Shown here: positions 46,515 to 54,583 of the stretch, piece by piece
Layout: each line of letters begins with the position of its first letter
Numbering within the stretch: position 1 is the first letter of the stretch
Assembly: GCF_000959725.1 (NCBI RefSeq)
Contig: NZ_CP009322.1
Span: 1,922,001 to 1,986,000, forward strand
Reading direction: 5' to 3'
DNA: 64,000 nt
From: Burkholderia gladioli
Lineage (GTDB): Bacteria; Pseudomonadota; Gammaproteobacteria; Burkholderiales; Burkholderiaceae
Notes under the pieces: model-generated
The model's database searches: none
What the model saw: the letters and a program-made list of their open reading frames with translations, nothing else
Told to the model about the DNA's origin: nothing
Translations under genes and position numbers: made by a program

Positions 46515-47426
46515 CTACAGGGTGAACAGGCGCACCGCGTCGTCGAGTATCTCGGCCTGCCGCGACAGGCTGTGCGCGGTCGCGGCGCTCTGCTCGACCA
46601 GGGCGGCATTGCGCTGCGTGGTGTCGTCCAGGTGCAGCACCGAATCGTTGATACTGTCGATACCCTGCGACTGCTCCTGGCTCGCGCCGACGACTTCGGC
46701 CATGATCGAGCCCACGCGCGTCATCACCTGATCGATCTCGGCCATGCGCGCGGCAGCGTGCGACACGCTCGACGCGCCCTCAAGCGCGACACCGACGTTC
46801 GATTCCACGATCGAGCGAATTTCGCGGGAAGCGCCGGCGCAACGCTGTGCCAGGGCCCGGACCTCGCCGGCCACCACCGCGAAGCCCCGGCCCGATTCGC
46901 CGGCGCGCGCGGCCTCCACGGCCGCATTCAAGGCCAGGATGTTGGTCTGGAAGGCAATGGTATCGATCGTCGCGACAATCGCCACGATCTGCTTGGAGGA
47001 TTGCGAAATCGCCTCCATGGTCCGCTCGGTGGCCTGCACCGCATCGCAGCCGGTCCGGGTCGTGGCGCGCGCCTGCTCGACGATCTCGTTGGCGTGCCGC
47101 GCGGCCTGCGAATTGCTCTTGACGGTTGCGGTCAGTTGCTCGAGCGCGGCGGCCGTCTCCTGAAGCGCGGCCGCCTGCATCTCGGTCCGATTCGACAGAT
47201 CCAGGTTCGCCGCGGCGATCTCCCGAGTCGCGAACGGCAACTGCACGGTTTGCTTGCGCACGTCCGAGACGATCGCCGTCAGATTCGTGACCGGGACATG
47301 CGACGAGCGCACGCGCCGCGCCGCGATGCGGCTGGCTCGTGCCCGCGGCGTCTCGGTGGCCGGCGCGCCGGGCCATCCGGTGCGTGCCGCAAAACTCGCC
47401 GCGCTGCTGGCCGCAAGTGCCTGCAC
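46515..47426 (-). CDS. Headless chemoreceptor signalling domain (probable remnant)
   Basis: The frame encodes a 303-residue protein, but only residues from about 46 on ([11 protein letters not shown]...) match chemoreceptors. The signalling domain is complete, with [20 protein letters not shown] near 160, and ends DDAVRLFTL. Membrane helices, sensor and most of the HAMP linker are absent, and the first 45 residues are Ala/Arg-rich sequence unlike the family. The break near 47288 abuts a truncated EAL remnant on the other strand. A soluble functional receptor is less likely than a deletion product. Confidence 0.65.
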   Translation of the reverse strand: MQALAASSAASFAARTGWPGAPATETPRARASRIAARRVRSSHVPVTNLTAIVSDVRKQTVQLPFATREIAAANLDLSNRTEMQAAALQETAAALEQLTATVKSNSQAARHANEIVEQARATTRTGCDAVQATERTMEAISQSSKQIVAIVATIDTIAFQTNILALNAAVEAARAGESGRGFAVVAGEVRALAQRCAGASREIRSIVESNVGVALEGASSVSHAAARMAEIDQVMTRVGSIMAEVVGASQEQSQGIDSINDSVLHLDDTTQRNAALVEQSAATAHSLSRQAEILDDAVRLFTL

Positions 47427-47464
47427 CGGCGCTCCAGGCGCCGGATGCGAGGGCCGAACCGGCC

Positions 47465-47850
47465 GAGGAGGATTTCGCGAGTATCCGGATCGACGGCGTG
47501 CAACTGTCGATCGACGATCTCGGCACCGGCTACGCTTGCCTGGCAGCGCTGCTGGATGTCCCCTTCAACGAACTGAAGCTCGACCGCCGCTTCGTCGGCG
47601 AGGCGCTCCGCGATCCCGATGCGCGACGCATTCTGCACACCACGGTGGCCCTGGCCCGGGAGCTGGGGATGCGCTGCGTGGCCGAGGGCGTCGAACAGCG
47701 CGCGATCGCCGAAAGCCTGCAACTCGAGGGCTGCGACGCGGCCCAGGGCTGGCTGTGGGCCCCCCGATGGACGAACCCGCCTTGCTCGCCTGGTTGAGCG
47801 ACCATGCTCATCGGGTGCCGAACGACCGGCACCTCGCCGAGACTGCCTGA
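47465..47850 (+). pseudogene. Truncated, frameshifted EAL domain remnant
   Basis: From 47465 the + strand encodes the last half of an EAL phosphodiesterase: [50 protein letters not shown] and GCDAAQGWLWAP. The EAL motif itself and the first half are missing. At the C run 47760-47765 the frame breaks; one extra C would restore PPMDEPALLAWLSDHA, the usual ending, through the stop at 47848-47850. Truncation plus frameshift mark it as a pseudogene. Confidence 0.8.
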
Positions 47851-48171
47851 TGAAGCGCGACGCTGCCCGTGACGGCCGCGCGGCCGCCGCCGGCATTGAT
47901 GCCAACGCGCACCTGGCGCTGGCCTGCTTGCCGAGCTGACCGTCGGCGCCGTCGAGCCCGACGACACCACCGTGGCGCTGTCCGCCCCCGCCCGATCGGC
48001 CGGCGTGAGGCAGGGAAAACACCAGCGACGCGCGGCACGGCCGGCACCTTCAGCATCGTGACGCGCCTGCCGACATCAATGTCATGCGGGGATGCGACGA
48101 CTGCCGGCAGGCCTCCCCGGCCGCCACGCCGTCGACTGGAAAGATAGGATCCTGTTTATTATGGAGTGCAT
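47851..48171. other. Gene-poor stretch with a possible kinase remnant
   Basis: No intact gene. Fragments in different frames (LALAC and LAELTVGAVEP near 47910-47960, GTFSIVTRLP near 48040-48075) resemble the G2 box and end of a histidine-kinase ATPase domain with frame breaks. The match is short and could be chance. The motA promoter must lie in the last 100 bases; no clear sigma-28 site was found. Confidence 0.35.
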
Positions 48172-49038
48172 ATGTTTGTCGCAATCGGATGGATCGTGGT
48201 GCTCGCCTCGGTGATCGGCAGCTTCGTCGGGGTGGGCGGCCATCTGCCCGCCCTGCTGCAGCCCTTCGAGCTGCTGTGCATTTTCGGGGCTGCAGCGGGG
48301 GCGTTCGTGGTCAGCAATCCACGCGACACGCTCGGCAAGACCCTGAAATCGCTGCCGTCGTGCTTCAAATCGACCAGCTATACGAAAACCCAGTATCTCG
48401 AACTGATCGCCCTGCTCTACGAGCTGCTCCAGAAGGCGCGCCGCGACGGCATGCTGTCGCTCGAATCCGATATCGAGAATCCGGCGAACAGCCCGCTGTT
48501 CCAGAAGTACCCGCATGTGCTGGGCGACCACCACCTGCTCGATTTCATCATCGACTACCTGCGCATGATGTCCACCGGCAATCTCAATCCGCTCGAGATG
48601 CAGGACCTGATGGACGAGGAGCTCGAAACGCATCACGCCGAGGTCTCGGTCGCGCCGTCGGCCATCCAGAAGATGGCCGACGGCCTGCCGGCATTCGGCA
48701 TCGTCGCGGCCGTGATGGGGGTGGTGCATACCATGGGTTCGGTGGGCGCGCCGCCGGCGGAACTCGGAAAGATGATCGCCGGCGCCCTGGTGGGTACCTT
48801 CCTCGGCATCCTGCTCGCCTATGGTTTCGTCGGCCCGCTCGCGGACCTGCTCAACGCCAAGGGCCGCAATTCGGCCAAGCCGTTCCACTGCGTGAAGGCG
48901 GTGCTGCTGGCATCGCTGAGCGGCTATGCGCCGGCGGTGGCGGTGGAGTTCGGCCGCAAGGTGCTGTTCACCGCCGATCGCCCGAGCTTCCAGGAGCTCG
49001 ACGAGGCGGTACGCGCCACCAAGACGAGCAAGGCCTGA
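48172..49038 (+). CDS. motA: Flagellar motor stator protein MotA
   Basis: A 288-residue stator subunit with four membrane helices, the proton-channel partner of MotB. The cytoplasmic loop has LLQKARRDGMLSLESDIENP with the conserved Arg and Glu that touch the rotor. The Pro-containing channel helix GLPAFGIVAAVMGVVHTM lies near 170-187. ATG 48172 is preferred, with GGAG five bases upstream. It is paired with motB, but no flagellar or che operon is around it. Confidence 0.93.
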   Translation: MFVAIGWIVVLASVIGSFVGVGGHLPALLQPFELLCIFGAAAGAFVVSNPRDTLGKTLKSLPSCFKSTSYTKTQYLELIALLYELLQKARRDGMLSLESDIENPANSPLFQKYPHVLGDHHLLDFIIDYLRMMSTGNLNPLEMQDLMDEELETHHAEVSVAPSAIQKMADGLPAFGIVAAVMGVVHTMGSVGAPPAELGKMIAGALVGTFLGILLAYGFVGPLADLLNAKGRNSAKPFHCVKAVLLASLSGYAPAVAVEFGRKVLFTADRPSFQELDEAVRATKTSKA

Positions 49039-49049
49039 GGGAGCACGGC

Positions 49050-49973
49050 ATGAATAACGACCGGGCCGCGGAACAGGCGGTACGCAAGGCGGCGGGCGGC
49101 ACGACGGTGGTGCGGCGCGTCAGGAAGAACGCGCACGAGGGGCATCACGGCGGCGCATGGAAGATCGCCTACGCGGATTTCGTCACCGCGATGATGGCGT
49201 TCTTCCTGCTCATGTGGCTGCTCGGCTCGACCTCGAAATACGATCGCAAGGGTATCGAGGACTACTTCAATACGCCCCTGTCCACGCTGCTGGGCACGCA
49301 TGCCGACAGCAACGGCACAGCACGCTCCAGCGTGCTCCAGGCAGGGGGGCAGGATCTGTCGGACCGGCGCAACGGCAACGGCCATGCCGCGTCGGCACCC
49401 GCCGCGCCGGCCGTCGATGTCGATGACGCGGCGCGGCTGTCGCGCCTGAGGCAGCAATTGAGCACGCTGGTCGAGGAGAACCCGCAGTTGCGTGCGTTCA
49501 AGGACCAGATTCGCCTGTCGATCACGCGCGAGGGCCTGCGTATCGAGATCGTCGACTCGCGCAGCCGCCCCATGTTCGCCACCGGCAGCGCGAGGCTGGA
49601 GGACTATGCCAGCGACATCCTGTTTCGGATCGGCACGCTCCTGAACCAGGTCGACAACCGCGTGTCGATCGCGGGGCATACCGATGCGGTTCCCTATTCG
49701 GGCGGCATCGCCGGCTATTCGAACTGGGAACTCTCTTCCGAGCGCGCGAACGCGGCGCGGCGCGCGCTGGTGGCGGGCCATCTGCGCGAGGACAAGCTGC
49801 TGCAGATCCGCGGGCTCGCCGACGTGCTGCCGCTCGATCAGGGGGCGGCCGACGCCGAGGTGAACCGGCGCATCAGCATCCTGGTTCTCAACAAACAGGC
49901 CGAGCGCGCCTTTTTCGCCGATGCGGCGGCCGGGCCGCCGGCCACGACACCCGGCACGCCCGCCGGGCCCTGA
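49050..49973 (+). CDS. motB: Flagellar motor stator protein MotB
   Basis: A 307-residue stator subunit with a short cytoplasmic tail and one membrane helix (AYADFVTAMMAFFLLMWLLG, Asp43 being the proton-binding residue). A plug/linker and a C-terminal OmpA-like peptidoglycan-binding domain (about 150-285, IAGHTDAVPY and NWELSSERANAARR) follow. GGGAG precedes the ATG, 11 bases after the motA stop. The tail after 290 is Ala/Pro-rich. It forms a functional-looking pair with MotA. Confidence 0.93.
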   Translation: MNNDRAAEQAVRKAAGGTTVVRRVRKNAHEGHHGGAWKIAYADFVTAMMAFFLLMWLLGSTSKYDRKGIEDYFNTPLSTLLGTHADSNGTARSSVLQAGGQDLSDRRNGNGHAASAPAAPAVDVDDAARLSRLRQQLSTLVEENPQLRAFKDQIRLSITREGLRIEIVDSRSRPMFATGSARLEDYASDILFRIGTLLNQVDNRVSIAGHTDAVPYSGGIAGYSNWELSSERANAARRALVAGHLREDKLLQIRGLADVLPLDQGAADAEVNRRISILVLNKQAERAFFADAAAGPPATTPGTPAGP

Positions 49974-50003
49974 ACGCCGCGACGGGCCCGGGCCAGTGCC
50001 GCC

Positions 50004-50354
50004 TCATAGCGACACCTGATCGAAACCGCGGCGATTCAGACGGATGTGCAGGACCACCAGCGCGTGCCAGGGACAGTCGCGCGACACCGCTACGCTGCCC
50101 GGCGTGGGCATCCCGAGCCGGGCATGGCAGCCGTCCAGCGCGGCGTGGAACGCCCGGGCCGCCGACCAGCGTATCGCGAGCGCCGCCGCCGCGAGCGCCA
50201 TCAGCATGTACGGGCGAAGACCCGGGCAATGGAGCCGGGCCGCCGGGATCCGCAGCATGCCCAGCGACACCAGCACGCCCGCCTGCACCAGCACGCCGGC
50301 CAGGCCGGCGAGTTGCAGATGCGCGCGCCATTGCTCGAGTCGGGATGAAGTCAT
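50004..50354 (-). CDS. Small membrane protein (hypothetical)
   Basis: A 116-residue reading frame with two hydrophobic segments (about 13-35 and 50-70). The C-terminal half contains WHALVVLHIRLNRRGFDQV. No family is recognised. It is divergent from the response regulator and shares its upstream region, including the PmrA-like box. ATG 50354 is the most natural start; a GGAG lies about 12 bases upstream. Confidence 0.45.
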   Translation of the reverse strand: MTSSRLEQWRAHLQLAGLAGVLVQAGVLVSLGMLRIPAARLHCPGLRPYMLMALAAAALAIRWSAARAFHAALDGCHARLGMPTPGSVAVSRDCPWHALVVLHIRLNRRGFDQVSL

Positions 50355-50442
50355 GATGGGGGGGCTCCGCTGAATCGGACGATGTCGAGGCACGCGCCTG
50401 TCGATCCGTCAAGCGATGGTAACGGGGTCGGCGGCCGGCAAC

Positions 50443-50459
50443 CTTAAGCAAGCTTCAGG
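50443..50459 (+). promoter_or_regulatory. PmrA/QseB-type box upstream of the response regulator
   Basis: CTTAAG-N5-TTCAGG resembles the direct-repeat box of PmrA/QseB-like regulators, with a perfect first half and a degenerate second. It is about 100 bases upstream of the regulator start, which fits autoregulation. Confidence 0.5.
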
Positions 50460-50556
50460 CAGGCCGAGACTCGCGCGGCGCTCGATTACAATCCATGACA
50501 CGGCAAGGCCGGGCAAAGTGGGTCATCATTCCCGTCGCCCCCTCACCCGCCAGCGA

Positions 50557-51222
50557 ATGAAAATGCGACTGCTTCTCGTTGAAGACGACGACCTGATCGG
50601 CAGCGGCCTGGAAATCAGCCTGCGCCAGGCCGGTTACGAGGTCGACTGGTTGCGCGACGGGATCGCGGCCCAGGCCGCGCTCGCCACCGCCGGCTACGCA
50701 CTGGTGGTTCTCGATCTCGGCCTGCCCGGCAAATCGGGCTCGGCCCTGCTGCGCATGCTGCGCGCGCGCGGCGACACGATTCCGGTGCTGGTGATCACCG
50801 CCCGCGGCACCGTGGCGGACCGCGTGCGTGGTCTCGACGAGGGCGCGGACGACTATCTGGCGAAACCCTTCGATCTGAGCGAGGTACTGGCCCGCTGCCG
50901 CGCCCTGGTGCGGCGTTCCCAGGGCCGCACCCGCGACGCCTTCGTCCGGGGCGACATCGCCATCGACCTGACAAGCCGCGTCATTACCCGCAATGCGTCT
51001 CGCATCGCGCTGACCGCCCGGGAGTGGGCGATCCTGATCCAGCTTGTCGGCCAGCGCGGCGTGCCGCAATCTCGGGCGCGCCTGGAGGACGCCCTGTACG
51101 GCTGGCAGGACGGCGTCGAGAGCAACGCGATCGAGGTCCACGTGTCGAACCTGCGAAAGAAGCTCGGCGCGGACTTCATCCGCACCGTGCGCGGCATCGG
51201 CTACGTGGTCGAGCCCGCATGA
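50557..51222 (+). CDS. OmpR-family response regulator (QseB/PmrA-like)
   Basis: A 221-residue two-component regulator. The receiver domain (about 3-115) has the EDDD acidic cluster, phospho-acceptor Asp in VVLDLGLPG and Lys in YLAKPFD. The winged-helix DNA-binding domain (about 125-220) ends in IRTVRGIGYVVEPA. The ATG pair at 50557/50563 leaves the exact start open. It overlaps the kinase gene by 4 bases. Boxes of the matching type stand in front of it and in front of cytochrome b561. Confidence 0.92.
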   Translation: MKMRLLLVEDDDLIGSGLEISLRQAGYEVDWLRDGIAAQAALATAGYALVVLDLGLPGKSGSALLRMLRARGDTIPVLVITARGTVADRVRGLDEGADDYLAKPFDLSEVLARCRALVRRSQGRTRDAFVRGDIAIDLTSRVITRNASRIALTAREWAILIQLVGQRGVPQSRARLEDALYGWQDGVESNAIEVHVSNLRKKLGADFIRTVRGIGYVVEPA

Positions 51223-52667
51223 GCAGTCGCTCGATCCGGCGCGGCGCCACCCTGCTCGCCCTTGGCTGCGTCGGCACGGTCTGGCTGCTTGCCGTATTCG
51301 GCTGCTTGCACCTGGTCGACCGCGAGATCGAGGAATGGCAGGACGCGCGACTGGCTGAATACGCGGATTTCCTGCTGCGACTCGACGCGCCCGACCTGAC
51401 CCGATTCGCACGCGCGCCGGTCGATGCGAGGGTGGAGTTGCCGCGTGCCGGCGAGCCTCCCGGCACGGAGCGGGATGGAGACAAGCTGCCGCGCCAGATA
51501 TTTTTCGAGGTGCGTGATGCCGGTGACCGCGTGCTCGCCTCGAACCTGCCGCCCGAGGCGGCGGCCGCCACCCTGGCGCCGGGTTACGGACAACCGCCGG
51601 CTCCGATGCGCATGCGCGGCATCGAATGGCGCAGCTTCGCGTCGCGCGAGGCCGGCTCCGGCCGCAGCATTCGCGTGATGGAAACCGCCAATACACGCAG
51701 CGACCTCGCCGCGCGCGTGGCGCGCGGCATCGTCTGGCCGCTGGGCGCCGCGCTGCCGGTGCTCGCCCTGCTGCTCTGGTATGCGATCGGCAGGGGGCTC
51801 ACGCCACTGACCGCGCTGTCCACGGCGATCGCCGCGCGCGACGCGCGCTCGCTGGACCCGATCGGCGCGGCCGCGGTACCGCGCGAGGTGGAGGTTCTGG
51901 TCGATGCGATAGATCGGCTGCTGGATCGCCTGCGCACCTCGATCGCGCGCGAGCGCACGTTCACGGCGGACGCCGCCCACGAGTTGAAGACCCCGCTCGC
52001 CGCCATCAAGATCCAGGCGCAGCTGGCATTCGCCTTCGAGAACGCCGCGCTCAGGCAGCAGGCCTTGCAGCGCGTGATCCAGGGCGTCGACCGCGGCGCG
52101 CGGCTGGCCGAGCAACTTCTGCTGCTGGCACGACTCGACGAATACGAGCGGATTCCCAGCCTGGCAGTCGCCGTGGCGCCGCTGATCGATGCCGCGGTGA
52201 CACGGCATGCGGAGTCTGCCGCCGACCGGGACACGCGCATCGAGGTCGACTGCGAAGCCGGCCTGAGCGCGCACGCCGATCCGGTCCTGTTCGGCATCCT
52301 GCTCGACAACCTGCTCGACAACGCGATCAAGTACGGCACGCGCGGCGGACGGATTCGAGTGTCGATGCAGCGCCAGAACGCGCGGCGGCGCCTGTCGGTC
52401 AGCGACGACGGCCCCGGCGTGCAAGCGGACGAATACCCGCGGCTCACCGACCGCTTCTATCGCGGTCTCGGCGCGCAATCGCCGGGCAGCGGCCTGGGTC
52501 TGTCGATCGTGGCACGCATCGCGCATTACCTCGGCGCTCGCCTGTGGTTCGAGCCCGGCCTCGACGGGCGCGGCCTGTCGGTCCTGGTCGAGCTGGACGC
52601 GGCAAGCCCGGACGATGCGCTACAGCGCGACAAGGGCCTTAACGTTTCGTTAAGCATTCCGCATTAG
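51219..52667 (+). CDS. Sensor histidine kinase (QseC/PmrB-like)
   Basis: A 482-residue membrane kinase. Two membrane helices (about 9-32 and 168-190) flank a periplasmic sensor of roughly 135 residues. A HAMP-like linker, H-box AAHELKTPLAAIK (about 252), N-box LDNLLDNAIKYG and G-boxes DDGPGV and GSGLGLSIV follow. All catalytic residues are present. It partners the regulator upstream through an ATGA overlap. The signal is not evident from sequence. Confidence 0.92.
   Translation: MSSRSIRRGATLLALGCVGTVWLLAVFGCLHLVDREIEEWQDARLAEYADFLLRLDAPDLTRFARAPVDARVELPRAGEPPGTERDGDKLPRQIFFEVRDAGDRVLASNLPPEAAAATLAPGYGQPPAPMRMRGIEWRSFASREAGSGRSIRVMETANTRSDLAARVARGIVWPLGAALPVLALLLWYAIGRGLTPLTALSTAIAARDARSLDPIGAAAVPREVEVLVDAIDRLLDRLRTSIARERTFTADAAHELKTPLAAIKIQAQLAFAFENAALRQQALQRVIQGVDRGARLAEQLLLLARLDEYERIPSLAVAVAPLIDAAVTRHAESAADRDTRIEVDCEAGLSAHADPVLFGILLDNLLDNAIKYGTRGGRIRVSMQRQNARRRLSVSDDGPGVQADEYPRLTDRFYRGLGAQSPGSGLGLSIVARIAHYLGARLWFEPGLDGRGLSVLVELDAASPDDALQRDKGLNVSLSIPH
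52638..52654 (+). promoter_or_regulatory. PmrA/QseB-type box before cytochrome b561
   Basis: CTTAAC-GTTTC-GTTAAG fits the TTAA-N7-TTAA geometry of PmrA/QseB boxes. It lies in the 3' end of the kinase gene, about 60 bases before the cytochrome b561 start, where a regulator-dependent promoter would be expected. Confidence 0.55.
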
Positions 52668-52712
52668 ACTCGATTCGCTCATCCAACTCAAATTCGCTCC
52701 TCGGGGTGTTCC

Positions 52713-53240
52713 ATGTCGAAACCGGATCGATACGATGGCGTCGCACGCCTGCTGCACTGGTTGATCGTCCTGCTGGTGCTGGTCCAATACCTGCTCGGCT
52801 GGTGCATGCCGGATGTGCATCACGACACGCGACCGGTCGGCCTGATCGCCGCCCACCTGGCGGTCGGTACCGCGCTGCTCGCCGCCATGGCGCTGCGCGT
52901 GATCTGGCGCGCCACCCATCGGCCGCCTCCGGTCGAGCTGTCGCCCGCCGCGCGCCTGCTCTCCGCGCTGACCCACGGCGGCCTGTACCTGCTGCTGATC
53001 GCGGTGCCCGTGCTGGGCTGGATCAATGCCTCCTCGCGGGACTGGCCGGTATTCCTGGCCGGCCTGTTCCCCTTGCCCTCGCTGTCGCCGAGCGGCTCCG
53101 CGTTCGGCCACGCCATGGGCGACGTGCATGGCGTGCTGGCCTGGGTCTTGATCGGTCTGATCGGCTTGCATGTCGCCGCGGCACTGCTGCATCGCTTCGT
53201 GCTGCGCGATCGCGTGCTGCAGCGAATGCTGCCTTGGTGA
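52713..53240 (+). CDS. Cytochrome b561 family protein
   Basis: A 175-residue inner-membrane b-type cytochrome with four helices. Candidate haem ligands are His15 (RLLHWLI), the His in IAAHLAV, and the histidines in GDVHGVLAW and IGLHVAAALLH. The family passes electrons between quinones and acceptors, often superoxide or small redox partners. Expression is probably linked to the two-component system by the box at 52638-52654. Confidence 0.9.
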   Translation: MSKPDRYDGVARLLHWLIVLLVLVQYLLGWCMPDVHHDTRPVGLIAAHLAVGTALLAAMALRVIWRATHRPPPVELSPAARLLSALTHGGLYLLLIAVPVLGWINASSRDWPVFLAGLFPLPSLSPSGSAFGHAMGDVHGVLAWVLIGLIGLHVAAALLHRFVLRDRVLQRMLPW

Positions 53241-53258
53241 GCACGGCGCGGCGGCGCC

Positions 53259-54533
53259 TCAACCCGCCGCCAACTCCTCGGTGACGGCCAGGAAACGCTC
53301 GATATCCTCGGATGTGTGGCAATGCAGCGGCGAGATCCGCACCGCACCCGCCAAACCGAAGGACTTCAGCATGCGGCCCGAATACAGGCTGGTAGCCACC
53401 CGCTCGTAGACGATCACGCCGCGCTTCTCGTACTCGCGCACCGCCTGCGTCGGCTCCAGTTTCGCGAAGCCGATGCCGACGATCAGGTCGCGCCGCGCCA
53501 GCTCGTCGTGATCCCAGTACACCTCGACGCCGTCGATCGCCCGCAGCCCGCGCCGGCCGCCCCGGCCGTCGAGCAGGGTCGCCAGCAGCGCGCGCTCGTG
53601 CGCCTCGATGCGTTCCATGCCCGCCACGAACAGCGCGCGCCGATCGTTCGAATCGACGAAGTGCCGGCCGATCCACACCACGTAGTCGACGATCGCCGTC
53701 ACCACCGCGAACTGCGCGGGCGCCGGGCTGCCGAGTTCCCAGACCCCTTGGTCGCGCGCCGCCAGCCGGTGATGCGGCAGCGCCGCCGCGCGCGGCGACA
53801 GCCAGGAGATGCCCGAGCCACGGCAGCCGAAGAACTTGTAGGGCGCGAAATTGATGCCGTCGACGGGCGTCTCGCGCAGGTCGATCAGGCCATGCGGCGC
53901 ATGCTGGACCGCGTCGACCAGGATGTACAGGTCCGGCTTCACGGCGCGCGCGCGCGCCACGATCTCGGCCAACTCGAACTTCGCGCCCGAGATGTTCGAG
54001 GCCGCCATCACGCTGAGCAGCGCCGTGTCGGCATCGACCAGCGAGACGATCGCCTCGACGTCGACGCCACCGGTGCGCGGATTGCTCGGCGCGAGCCGCA
54101 GCGACTTGCCGGTGCGCTGCGCGTAATACGTCATCGCGTCGTACGAGGACGGATGCTCGAGGATGGTGGTGACGGCATTGCCGCCGGGCACGTTCTCCAT
54201 GATCGCGCGCACCATCTCGAACATCGCGCCCGAGGCGGTCAGCGAGGGATAGACGCTGCCGCCGACGGCGTTCAGGATGGTCCGCACGTCGGCCTCGCCA
54301 CCGGCCTGGATCGCCTGTAGATCGAGCGCGCGCGCATGGATGCGCTCGGGACAATCGGGCAGCGCGTCCACGCGCGCCCAGGCCTCGACGGCCGTCTTCA
54401 GGCGGAACGAGCCGCCCGCGTTGTCGAGGAACAGGCGCTCGCGGCCGTCGATATCGCGATCGACGTGATGGAAACGCGACCTGATTTCCGTCATCAGGGT
54501 TTCGGGGAAAAAAGCGCCTCGTTCACTGCTCAT
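53259..54533 (-). CDS. Class-V aminotransferase-fold PLP enzyme
   Basis: A 424-residue PLP-dependent enzyme related to cysteine desulfurases and isopenicillin-N epimerase. The PLP lysine lies in FAPYKFFGCRGSGISWLS (about 222) and the cofactor Asp/His region reads ILVDAVQHAPHGLIDL. There is no desulfurase active-site Cys loop that I can identify, so amino-group chemistry or racemisation is more likely than sulfur transfer. ATG 54533 has AGGAG eight bases upstream. It is 50 bases downstream of a dicarboxylate/amino-acid symporter gene in the same direction, suggesting that its substrate is imported. Confidence 0.88.
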   Translation of the reverse strand: MSSERGAFFPETLMTEIRSRFHHVDRDIDGRERLFLDNAGGSFRLKTAVEAWARVDALPDCPERIHARALDLQAIQAGGEADVRTILNAVGGSVYPSLTASGAMFEMVRAIMENVPGGNAVTTILEHPSSYDAMTYYAQRTGKSLRLAPSNPRTGGVDVEAIVSLVDADTALLSVMAASNISGAKFELAEIVARARAVKPDLYILVDAVQHAPHGLIDLRETPVDGINFAPYKFFGCRGSGISWLSPRAAALPHHRLAARDQGVWELGSPAPAQFAVVTAIVDYVVWIGRHFVDSNDRRALFVAGMERIEAHERALLATLLDGRGGRRGLRAIDGVEVYWDHDELARRDLIVGIGFAKLEPTQAVREYEKRGVIVYERVATSLYSGRMLKSFGLAGAVRISPLHCHTSEDIERFLAVTEELAAG

Positions 54534-54583
54534 CTGTCTTGCTCCTGTCATTATCGATTTCCGCCGGCCCACCGGGGCCGGCC

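Noticed and set aside
48060..48171. Sigma-28 promoter for motAB
   Set aside because: The best candidate (GCCGACAT near 48069) lacks an acceptable -35 element at the right distance.
53259..54533. Cysteine desulfurase (IscS/SufS) assignment
   Set aside because: The fold and PLP lysine fit, but no catalytic Cys loop could be identified, so only the class-V fold is claimed.
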